Positions 45,355-56,175 of a stretch of 64,000 nucleotides of DNA are shown here, in pieces. Under the pieces are notes generated by a model. It was given only the letters and a program-made list of their open reading frames with translations. It searched no databases and was not told where the DNA came from. This DNA is from Labia minor (lineage: Eukaryota > Arthropoda > Insecta > Dermaptera > Spongiphoridae). Made by a program: the position numbers and the translations under genes. The stretch spans positions 80,960,053-81,024,052 of the forward strand of contig OY720344.1 in NCBI GenBank assembly GCA_963082975.1, in the 5' to 3' direction. Each line of letters starts with the position of its first letter. Within the stretch, counting starts at the first letter, position 1.

Positions 45355-45372
45355 AAATACAAAGTCACCTCG

Positions 45373-46370
45373 TATATATATATATTTTCAAGAGTAGCAT
45401 AATTGGAATATGAATTTTGAAGTTTCGTGTGCTGAGCTCTGAAATTGTATCAATATATTATTTCAAACATTTCAATTATTAATTTTCCCATCTCATTCCA
45501 TGTTGAGTCCCATGTGTCCGTCTACTAAGTTTCATTTCTTGTTACTAATCCACAGAGATGTGGTTTTCAACATTCTATGAATCTAGTCACTATTACAAAA
45601 AAAAGAAGGTCCTAATATATTTGGTTAAATTCGTTTAACATATTTTTTCATTCAATATTATTTCTTTTTCTACATTTTTTTCTGGTTAAGGTGTCATCTT
45701 TTTCGTTTCTCTCTATTATCTTGTTCAATTCACTGCTAAGTGAGAGTGAGTGGATGGGTTAGAAGAGATTTGATGTTTACCCTTTCTTCGCTACACCCAC
45801 CTCTGCTTCAGTAAGCTATAGCTAGCTAGTTGACTGGCTGTCTCCAGAGACGAGTATAACATTGACATTTACCATCCAATATTATCATATGCAAAACAGA
45901 TTTATATAGTAGGTTACGATCCACCAGAGGTATTTTATTTTCCAACGTGGCGTTATAAAATAAAACAATGCCACACCCCGTCAAAAAATGATAACTACAC
46001 AGCTACCCCAAAGGTAATATGCATACAAATATATTATTTCCAAATAATTTTATTCCTTTCGCCCTATATCTATATATATATATATACATAAAAAATTCAA
46101 TTTTTATTTTAATGAATAAAAAAAAGAGAAGCATAGAATATGGATTGCACAAATTACATAAGATAAATAATATACTATACTATAAAGATTCAATTGAATT
46201 TATTTTTATGCATCAATTTATATAAATATTAAAAACAACTATATATTAAGTTATATTAACATACTTATTTGATTTGCACAAATTTATGAATATACAATTG
46301 ATGTTTCAAAATTAAAATAATTATTTTATTTATGGAATTAAGGCGTGATTCATAACTTTATATAATACTA
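45373..46370. other. AT-rich spacer
   Basis: No feature recognised; the segment 45700-45860 is less AT-rich and unassigned. Confidence 0.5.
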
Positions 46371-46866
46371 GGTTGTTCAATAAGTTCGCGGGGGGGGGCA
46401 TCTATTCTTCAATATCATCGGAAAAATACAAGATATGGTATTGGAATACCGTCGATTGACTGAAAGAGATTCAACAGAGGCATTAGGCATTTCGTTGGGC
46501 ACTTTGAGCAATATTTTGAGTATTAATTTGGGTTTGAAATGAAAATGAATGCCGTAAAAACCATTGCTAAAATAACTGAATTGAAGTACGAATTTTTGCA
46601 ACATCCAGCTTATTGGTCAGATTTAGCTTCCTCCGACTTTTGGCTCTTCTCACACCTCAAACAATATCTCCATGGAAAACGATTTTATTCAAACGAAGAG
46701 GTATAGCTGGAGGGGTATTTTGCAGAGCTGCCGTAAAACCACTAAACAGTCAAGAGATCCATAAATTAGAAGACCGTTGGAATAAGTGTATTGAAGTTGA
46801 GGGAAACTTCGCTGAAAAATAAAGTCATTTTAACAAATAAGATTGGTTTCTTCATATTGAACAACC
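46371..46866 (+). mobile_element. Mariner transposon, internally deleted (496 bp)
   Basis: The ends GGTTGTTCAATAAGTTCG and, on the minus strand, GGTTGTTCAATATGAAG form a terminal inverted repeat, and TA flanks both sides (46369-46370 and 46867-46868). A run of nine G follows the left repeat. Internal sequence keeps parts of a transposase only. The ends differ from those of the mariners at 39461 and 49450, so this is a separate subfamily. Confidence 0.8.
46425..46823 (+). pseudogene. Mariner transposase remnants
   Basis: The first part reads MVLEYRRLTERDSTEALGIS, LGTLSNILS, the second helix-turn-helix region of the DNA-binding domain. The second part reads LQHPAYWSDLASSDFWLFSH, LKQYLHGKRFYSNEEV, including the last catalytic aspartate in SSDF. 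The end (ETSLKN) precedes TAA. The central catalytic region is deleted, stops interrupt the last third, and the frame shifts repeatedly. Confidence 0.75.
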
Positions 46867-49449
46867 TATTAGACTAAAGACTCGATCACCTGAAAATATA
46901 ATTCAACTATGAGGGAAATGAAAGAATTCCGGAATTGACTCATGAGTACAATTAGACGAGTGTTTCAAACAATAACACAAATTTTCTATTATATTTAATT
47001 TAAAATTTAATTCATATCCATTTTAAAATTGTTCATTTTAATTTTATAAAATATTTTTTCATTTTAAATTACAGAGAAAATTACAGAGGGAAATATTTTA
47101 TTTTAACTATAATTTATTTATTCTATAAAATTATTCTTAAATAAATTTACTCATCTCATAGTTATAATGTTTTCAGATTTAACACTAATTAAGTAGTTAT
47201 ACTCTACTAATATAATTCTCTGGAAGTGTAAATAATGAAAGGTGATGATTTTCCAATGAAATGAATAACATTAATCTGCTTAATCTTTAATCCACTTATT
47301 TATTTGAAGTAATTGCTTAATTAATTTTAATTTTTCTTTTTTAGGTAAGAGTTGTCCGTCAAATTTCATCCCTGAATTTTGAATTTAGGTAAGTAGTTAA
47401 ATATTTCCTTTAATGTAATAAATAATTTTATGAAGTTAATATTATGGATCACTAGAAAGTTATTTTATTAAAATTTTTTTATTTGTTTATTTCTTTACTT
47501 CACACCTACGTTTTAAGACCAAAAATGAGGTCCAAGTGAAAATTTTTCATTTACTTATTTAATAAGAATTTTAGAATTCTTCAAAATTTGAATATATGAA
47601 CTTTAATCTTAATTAAACTTAATCACATCTAATTATCATATCACATTATCTATCTATTATAAAATATAATTGATAGATATTTTTTTTTCATTGACTTAGT
47701 AAGTTTTCAAAACTTAATAAGTTTTTTTCTTTGAAATTACTTTAGAGAATTAAAAAATAATATATTCTCTATACCACATACAATAATTATACGACCATTA
47801 TTAATAACTAATTAAAAAATTTAATAAATGGATTTTTATTAGTTAAATATGTTAAGTATTAGCAGTGATAGAAAAAATGTATAATTTTTTGAATAAAAAT
47901 GCATTAGAATTGAACAACAATATTCTTTGAACTCTGTTAAAAAAGTGTCCTAACAAGGACTAATAAGGACTATTAATTATCTTTATAATTTCTTATAAAT
48001 TTTTTTCCTTTTTATACGTCAATAATTCTTTAACATTTCGATAATTATATTGTATTAAAAACAATATTAGATCTTTATTCACCAATATGGATCTTTTGAC
48101 TTATTGTATATTGTACGTATCAAGATAATCTATTTATTTATTTATTTTTAAATGTCCATCAATGTTGAAATGAGCCTCTCCGGAAGACACAATTGTAAAA
48201 ACATTTAAGTGAAACGTGCTTGGGCAAACTAGTATAAAGAGATGGGTGAGGGGGAAGGAGAAGGAGTTACTATGTGGAAAGTAGGAGGATGATTCGATGT
48301 GTCCCATAGGAATGGACAGAAACACCGATAGCGATTAAGATGCACCCCATGTCGGTCTATGTCGATCAAGTGTGCACAAGCAAGCAAGGAGTGAACATGG
48401 AGGAGGGTGGGAGCAACCCCCACGAGAGAGGACTCAATTGCAAGCCAATCAGACATGACCCATACCATCAACAAATTCCATAGAGAGAAAGAAGAAAGCA
48501 TTGCATTTTCAACACTCCTGTTTCTACTCCCTCCTGGGTGGCCACATCCTCTCTTCAACTATCTTGGAGTGTATTTTTATCTAAATTTCACAATGATCGT
48601 TACCTTAATTCTAAAATAGTATTTTTTAATCTCTAGACAATCCTTCCTTCCTCTTCCGAATTCTTCAATTTAAGAAAATTGATGAGAATTATATGTTAGT
48701 GATTGTCTCAATAATGTATGAATAATATGGAAACAATAATATTGATTATAATCCATCTTGGTTATATAAGTTTGATACCTTCAAGCTTAAGTATGTTATA
48801 TAAACTTAAGTTTATATATATTTCACCTGCTATAGAGTAAGTTAAACTATCATGTGAACATCCATGTTCATGTACTTTAAAAGACTTAAATTAAATTAAG
48901 ATTTTAAATATTTTTTTTTTGAATTTTCAGAGTAATTAAGAAAATTTGTAATAAATTAAAAAATAAGACAGTCACTATTTGAAAAATATTCCATAAAATA
49001 GTGTCAATCACTCAAAAATATTTAATAATTTTTCTAATATTGACTAGTAAACGTCCATCTGTACTTTTCAAGGGAACTTTCTCAAGTTTTCTTTTGGAAA
49101 GTTTAAATAAAAAAGACTACAGTTCAAACTTTAAGAATATTTCGTTTCTGGCCTTTTTATTCAATAAAACAAGAACAAAACATTTAAAATAATGAATTGC
49201 ATGGTTTCTATGCTCGCAATATGGCTTGAATGGGTAAAGAAAGTGTAAATTTGAGGGAGAAAGGACATTTCCAGAAGATAGGAATTGGATGGAAAGGACA
49301 CAGGATCGTAAGAGTTGGATCAATGTACTTCCTACATTCAGGAACTTTGGAGAACGGTGCTATTAGATCGATGTCTGTAAAAATTAATTTTGAAATATTC
49401 CTATAATAATTCCTAGATTTATAAATAGAACCGTATTTTAATCTATCTA
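46867..49449. other. AT-rich stretch
   Basis: About 2.6 kb without a recognised gene or repeat. The segment 48140-48560 is less AT-rich, and its open frames on both strands (up to 109 codons) show no known domain. It is the best place in this stretch to look for an unannotated exon, but I have no positive evidence. Confidence 0.5.
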
Positions 49450-49950
49450 CGAGGGCAGATCGATAAGTGCGTGACGAAATGGCAACAATTATCCTGTTAG
49501 CAGGCAACTATTAGCTGACTCCTGTCAAAATTTGAATAAGCTGGTCTTTTTGTTTTTGTTTGAGATCCATTAATAGCAGACTACTTTGAGAAGAAAATTG
49601 AAAAAGTGAATTTCGTGTGCTCATTAAAAATTATTGTTGCGGAAAAAAACCATCACTGAACCTGAGTATTTGCGCCGTTTTGTAACCGTGAATTAAACAT
49701 GGATCCACTACAAAACACTAAAGACAAAACAGTAGATTTCTCGGGGTGAATTGGCACCAAATGTCCTCGACAAATTTTATCTTTTGGAAGAGATAAAAAA
49801 ATTTAAGAAACGTTGGGCGAAGTGTTTTGAGCCCAAAGGAGACTACTTTGAAAAATAAAATAATTTTTTATCCAAAAACCTGCTGAACTCGAAAATGTTC
49901 ATGGCTACAAGAATTACAGAGTTCACTAAACTTTTTTACTGATCAACCTT
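49450..49950 (+). mobile_element. Mariner transposon, internally deleted (501 bp)
   Basis: The ends CGAGGGCAGATCGATAAGT and, on the minus strand, AAGGTTGATCAGTAAAAAAG are a diverged inverted repeat with TA on both sides (49448-49449 and 49951-49952). The 5' untranslated segment (GCAGGCAACTATTAGCTGAC, then GTCAAAATTTGAATAAGCTG) matches the inverse copy at 23907-24387. Confidence 0.8.
49655..49857 (+). pseudogene. Mariner transposase remnants with ablated first catalytic motif
   Basis: A short block reads EYLRRFVTVN, stop, TWIHYKTLKT. In active DD34D transposases this is ...RFVTVDETWIHHYTPE..., so the first catalytic aspartate has become Asn and the following Glu a stop codon. The sequence then jumps to NVLDKFYLLEEIKKFKKRWA, KCFEPKGDYFEK and TAA, the C-terminus. 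The other two catalytic aspartates lie in the deleted part. Confidence 0.75.
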
Positions 49951-52900
49951 TAGATAAATTTTGAGACTTCTCATAAACCCCCCTAGAATTAATTTCCAAT
50001 TAATTAAAATATAACTATCAGTGCTTGTATATTTTGTTTTTATTAACGAATATACATTGTTAAATTTGGTAGTTATATAAAAACAAGATATTTTCTTTTG
50101 ATATAGTTTTTATATAACTTCCAAATCTCAATATTTAATAAATAATTATAAATATAATAAATAACTAGAGTCTAAACGAAATCATCCACTTAACAGTACT
50201 AAATCGACCCTTTTGGCGAACTCTGATTAAATCGTCTTTACACTGATCCACATCCACCTAATTTTTGTCCTCTCCTATTTTACTTTATATTGTCTACCCA
50301 TAAGGTCTTTGGATATAATTGGTTCCCGTAATTTAATTTTTCACTAGCCTTTTCTCATTACATAATTGCTATCTAGTTAGCATTTTTTTTAGATAATAAA
50401 ATAGTAATGTAATCTTAAATTTATTTATCTTTATTTATTTATTACATTGATAAAAGATATCAATTTAAGAAATTATTATGTTAAACAATAATTCAACAGT
50501 TTCTATTAAAAATGAATATATATAAAACTACATATATTTCAAATAAAAATTATTTTTTAAATCTCCTTTCATTTTGATAATGAAAAATTGATTGATCTCT
50601 TTTTTTCTATATATATATATATATTAAATGAATTATTTTTCATAATTAATTAATAAACGCCATAAACTCTTTAAATCTTTCATCTTACTAGTCATTTATC
50701 ATTTTATTCTCACCTCTTTTCATTCATTCGCTCTCTTTTTTTACACTTCACTTCTATCGCTTATTTCAATGTAAATATTAAATCAACAAATAGCAGCAAT
50801 ATTTACTTATTTTTAATTTAGGCACCGAAAACAAATACTTCCTCAATTTGTTTTTTCCAATACTTTCTATTTAAATATTTAAATTAACATAAACGAAAAT
50901 GTATTATTGTTCTATTAAAGCAAAAGTAAAATGAAATATTTTCTTGTAATATTGGGGGATTTTTTTTTATATTTTAAAATATTATTAAAATATTTAAATT
51001 TAAATGATAATAACCACTGAACCTTCAAAATTATTATCTCACTTTATTAAAATTGATTTGAATGTTTGGGAGAGCCTGATATTTCTGCACCAAACTAACT
51101 ATACTGTTAACTGTTAGCATAACCTACAGGGGTTGACAATTTTTATAAAAATTAAAAAACAAAATAATTACATATTTCCAAATTTTATTATTTAAATTTA
51201 TTGAAAAATCGTTTTTTCTATCAATTGATTATATATTTAGAGAAAGTAAATATAATATATCAAAAAAAAAAAAATGGGAACAAATTTATTTTAATTTTGA
51301 ATGTCAATGAGATATTTTTAATATCTGAGATGGATTCAGTTGAAAAAACGAATAAATGGGAAGATGAAGTCCAATAAGTACCAATGTCATCTTTTATAGT
51401 ATACTTGACATATTTAGACCTTAATAGCGATGACAGTTACCATCAACAGAAGAGAAATCGAATATCAATTTAAAAAAAGAATTAGATTCTAAAAAAAAAT
51501 AATTTTTTTCCACGATATAGATTTAATAAAATTACAATGGAAAAAAATTCTTCTGACTTTTTTCATTTAAAACAAATAATAAATCAATTTTTTTTTCTTC
51601 ATCCCACTTCTTTTAAATTTATTCTTTTTCCATGAAAAAGCGATCATTTGAATAAAATAATTTAACTTTTATTTTATTTGAAAAGTTATTTGTTTGATTT
51701 TATTATTTTTTATTTTTATGTTTTTTTCATTCAAGTCAATTAGTATTTCATACTTATTTTATTCATAAATTATGAATAAATAAATTATTATAATAAATAA
51801 GAAGAAAGTTTCTTTTGTTAAAAGATTTTAATTAATTTTTAATTTATTATTATTATTTTTAATATTACATTTTGAAAGTGAACAAGAGTGAAGGAATAGA
51901 AAAGAGTGAAGTTAGCTGAAATAAGTTTGAAATGGAATGTCTGGGAGGAGAGGCGAGGAGGGGAATAAAAGGTTATGGAAAGAAAATAATGGAAAAAGTT
52001 TCATATCCAGTTGATAATAGTTAAGGTTTTCAAGTGATATTGAGTTACAAATAAATATTACTCTCTATTGAGCTATCTCCATCATTTTTTATAATGAGAT
52101 TTTAAAATCCATAAAATCCTTTATGGACAAAAGAAATCCTGAAAGTCACTAAAGAAATCCTCATTATCTGATGATCTAAAACAACTCTGTTTTATTTGTT
52201 ATTTTGTTCAAAATATACTAAATACTATATAATACATAATTTTATTGTTTATGCTGAGCATCCAGCCAATCACATTATATCGTACAAATTTATTTGGTGA
52301 TGTTCTAATCAAGCGAGGGCAAACATGTGACCCATTAGGTGTTGATAAATAACAGGAAGGTAATCATAAATAAAACACGAATGTGTGGCATTTTTTTTTA
52401 ATTTATTTTTTCATACCAGACTGGAAATAATAATATTATTCATATACTAACCTTTCAAGGGTGTTTTTTTAAAAAATTGGGAAAAATTTTATTATCACAG
52501 ACAAAAATTAGGTATTTTTTTAGATCTTTATTAATTTAATTTTTCTTTTTTTTTATTTGTTTTATTGGCTCTAAGCATTTAAGCCTTTTATTACCCAGTC
52601 TACATATATGACTATTTTTCTTCTATCACATTAAATATATTTAAAATTTTTCTGAAGTCGATGAGTTTGGAATCTTCATTCTCAAGTTCAATAGTTAAGA
52701 ATTATTTCAGCGACATAGGCTCTTGATTTTCTTTATTAATAATATACTCACTATTGAATATTTTTCCTTCCTTAAATATTTTTCTTTTAGCCGCAAATTT
52801 TCTTAGCAAGAGACCACTGTTAGTAATCCAAAAGTTGAGAATTTTATTCAAAACTCATTTTCAATCATGATTTTAAGAGTTGGGTTGTTAATGCTACCAA

Positions 52901-55279
52901 ATCGCTAGCAAAATTATGTAGAGCTTACAGAAAGCTAAACTAAAGTTTTCTCACTTATGTATATTAATAATCAATAAAAATATAAAAAAATTACCGTTTC
53001 TAGTTGACCCACCCACCTAATTCATTCTTACTCAGCTATCCTTGGCCACCATTAATTTAGTCTTGTTGATTTTTTAAATTTTGTTTTCGAGTTATAATAA
53101 ATAAAATCTGATCGTAGAGAATATTACAAATCAGTGTTAAAAATTCAGGATAAATTTTACTTGCCTAAGTTAAAATCATTGGATAAAAAGTAAAAATAAA
53201 ATTATAATTCGTTTTATATCGAGAAATTTTTCTATTTTCTATTTTCTATATATTTCCATGTATATTATTAACAAAAAATGAAAAAATATGAAGAGAGAAA
53301 TTGATTAGATAAAAAGAAAAATCCTGATTTTTTTTGTCAATTTTGTTTCTTCTCCTTCTCCCCCTCTCCCTTCATTCCCTCCTTCACAATCCTCCTGAAC
53401 CACCCTTTTCTCTTCCTATGTTACTCCCTCTCTCTCCCTCTCTTTATATATATATATATATATAATATTCTATTTTATATTTTCCTCATTTATTTTTATT
53501 GCATCGCTTCGTTTCCACAGTTATATTTCCGACTCTCTCCCTCTTTCTCTTGGTTCCTCCTTTGCCTTCAACTGCACATCTTATCTTTTTCTTTTTTGCT
53601 TTTTGCGATTAAAATGGACCAAACATCCAACAACTTGGTGAAAAAATAAGGACGAACGATTTAGAAAAATACAACTCTCTCCCTACTCCCCTTCCCCCGT
53701 TCTCCCTCTCCAGTCCCATCATCTCTCTTTTCTTTTTCTCTTTCCAACTCCCCCTAATCCGGACTTCCCTTTCTTTCTCAGCCCCTCTCTTCAAACTTCT
53801 TCCACCTCTCTTCCCCCACCCCTAGAAAAATTATTTTTCAGGGTTTATCAAGATGGCGACAACATTGCCTTTTTAATATAACATTTCCTGACCAAAAAAA
53901 AAACAAAGATTTTTCATATTGAGTTAGACATTTTGTCATTTATTTATTTATTTTTTATCCTTTTCTTTGTTTTTTTTTTATTTTGTTTTTTGTTTTTTAA
54001 AAGCGATTTTTTAAAAAAAATTATTATTGTTATGATTATTATTAATATTATTAATATTATTTTGATTTAAAGAAATGAGAAAAATATATTTATATTTACA
54101 CAAGATTAAAAATTCATCAAGTAAATTTCTAAATAAGTTTTTTTTTAAATATTTTAATATTTGTTAAGAATTATGATTTTGTTTTAGAATAATTTTCACA
54201 AGTTAGGATTTGGTACCTCCACTAACATAAACAAATACATAGTAAAGTAGTTCTAAGTATAATAAATTAAATTAAAAGGAATTTAATTCTCAATCACATA
54301 AATGGAGGATGGGAATAAAGTTTTAAGAAGAAGCATCTTTATTCATATCATTGTCAATGCTTGAAATTATTCCTAATTTATTATGTACAGAAATAATATT
54401 TTAATCAAAATTTAAATTTGAAATATATATAAATAATTTTGTTCCAAATTTTTCAATAAATTTAATTATATTATTAAAATTAAATATCGTTTAAAAAAAA
54501 TTATGAATATATTAATAATAATATTTAAGAAAATAATGAACAATAATTTATTCAAATATAAATATATATGTATAATAATAACAAGTAATAATGGAATGTC
54601 TTTAAAATTAAAATAATAATAATACAAATTAAATAAACTCAATAATTTACCTGATTTTTTTTTTTTTGGATTGAATATTTTTTTTATTTTAAAATTGTCA
54701 AAAAATTAGTTCAACATTCCCTGATTTTTTTCTATTTGTGAATAAATACTTTGTTAACAATATTTTCTTGTTTAGGAGAGAAATCAATTTAATTGCGAAG
54801 GACTTTAATTGGGGAGGTAAAAAGAGAAATGACAAATTAAAAAAAAAAACGAATTTTTTTATATTACTTCAAAACTTATTTCCAATCGACATGTGGATAA
54901 AGAACACATTGGAGGTGAAGTTTAGATACGAGTTGAAAGCATCGGAAAGAGTTTGGAACTAAAAAACTTTCGAGTTCAATAAAATCTATAGAGAGATACA
55001 TAAACGAAATAAATAAATAAATATAATAAATAATTCTTATGAAACTCAATCTCTTTTCCATAATTTTTTTCAGATTTAATTAAATAAATGTTATCTATTC
55101 TTATTCAATGTATATTAGTAAAAATGTTTCTCTCTCTCTCTCTCTTCCTCTATTTATTTAAAACAATTATATAAATAATCTCATTTTTATTTAATATTTA
55201 AAATGAAAATAAAAGTGAATCTTTTCATTGAAAATTAAACTGATAAAATCATAATATAAATAATATAGAAATAAAAAAA
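49951..55279. other. Long AT-rich stretch
   Basis: More than 5 kb without a recognisable gene. CT-rich blocks lie at 53340-53450 and 53680-53830, and a (TA)n run at 53446-53464. At 54962-55000, AAAAACTTTCGAGTTCAATA followed by TATAGAGAGATA resembles the extreme 3' end of the RTE-like family R (compare 22505-22530), but only about 40 bp can be matched. Confidence 0.5.
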
Positions 55280-55567
55280 ATCTGGAGTATCTCGCAAATT
55301 TGAATTGGTTTAATTATAACATATATTGTATTTAAATTAAATTATAAACTTTAAAATTAATAAATAATATTTATTAAACCAGTGCGTGTTTGACTCTTTG
55401 TTGATGGCACCACGTCACGTGCTGGCGCATGATTTGCAGCCGTGTTAAAAAATTAATTCCGGTACTTTCAGCTATTCAATCAAGCTGAAATACTATATAT
55501 AGCAGTTTTATACATATTTTAATCATGTGAAAAACTATCAAACATATCTTTTTCTGATGAGATAGTA
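55280..55567 (+). mobile_element. Family A repeat, copy 6, internally deleted
   Basis: The shortened 5' end TCTGGAGTATCTCGCAAATT and the conserved body up to AAAACTATCAAACATATC are present. The copy then jumps to CTGATGAGATAGT, the terminal hairpin arm. As in copy 2, the core and microsatellite are missing and the last bases are kept. Confidence 0.75.
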
Positions 55568-55815
55568 AATACTAAAATAAAATAAATAAATAAAAAAAAT
55601 TAAATATATAACTATATATATACTGTCTGAAAAAACATAAAAAATACAACCCTCGATAATTTAATTTTATTAAAAATAAATCCTTTTGATTAGAAGATAT
55701 TTTTTTTATTTTTTTACTCTCTTCCTAATTCAATTTTCAAAATTGTTTGTTTTTTTTTCCTTTTTATTTTTAATCTCATTTTCGTATAACAGGAAGTGGT
55801 TTATAAATATATTTA

Positions 55816-55841
55816 TGATGATGATGATGATGATGATGATA
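55816..55841. repeat. (GAT)n microsatellite
   Basis: Eight GAT repeats. They produce a poly-Ser run in the minus-strand open frame that overlaps them, which is why that frame should not be taken as a gene. Confidence 0.85.
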
Positions 55842-55979
55842 ATGAAGATAGCGGGAGGAATAGGTAAGGGTTTATAGGGTCTAGTGAAATGTGGGGGGAG
55901 GGGGGTATGGGTCGGGTTATTGGTAATCGTATCGTATTAATAGTAGTAATAGTTAATGAGAAAAGAATGGTGGTGGTAT

Positions 55980-56175
55980 GAGTGGCAGGGTGGCTTTTAC
56001 TTTCACTGATCAATTGGGTATCGGTGTCGAGAGGGGCGCCGGCGCCGGGCTCCTGGGCCAGAGGGCGGGGCCGAAAAGCCTCCCCGTCAGTCGGTCGGGC
56101 TCGGGTGCCAGGGCCGGGTCTCCGGGACGGGCCGAGGGCCGAGCCCTGCACGTGTCTAGGATTTCCTCCTAGTTC
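55980..56175. other. Isolated GC-rich island
   Basis: The block from about 56025 to 56155 is strongly GC-rich with many CpG (for example GGGGCGCCGGCGCCGGGC, GGGCCGGGTCTCCGGGACGG) in a region that is otherwise very AT-rich. Both strands are open over more than 60 codons, but the translations are Gly/Ala/Arg/Pro-rich, as expected from composition alone. I recognise no rRNA, exon or transposon end. It could be a promoter-proximal island, a first exon, a fragment of GC-rich repeat DNA, or an assembly join. Confidence 0.5.

Larger units (their letters stand above)
39461..45372 (+). mobile_element. Decayed mariner transposon containing a nested Jockey-like element
   Basis: The left end TACGAGGTGTGTTCGAAAAG and the right end (minus strand TATACGAGGTGACTTTG) share the start CGAGGTG. 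Each is flanked by TA (39459-39460 and 45373-45374). The right inverted repeat seems to lack an internal segment, since AGGTGACTTT appears directly after CGAGG. Without the nested element the mariner is about 880 bp. The Jockey-like element entered its 5' untranslated region at 39554/44569. Confidence 0.85.

Noticed and set aside
48134-48619. Overlapping frames of 63-109 codons on both strands
   Set aside because: No domain recognised and no frame is clearly better than the opposite one; kept only as a note in the spacer entry.
54738-54962. 74-codon frame as a gene or retroelement tail
   Set aside because: The frame itself matches nothing. Only about 40 bp after it resemble the RTE-like 3' end, which is too little for a call.
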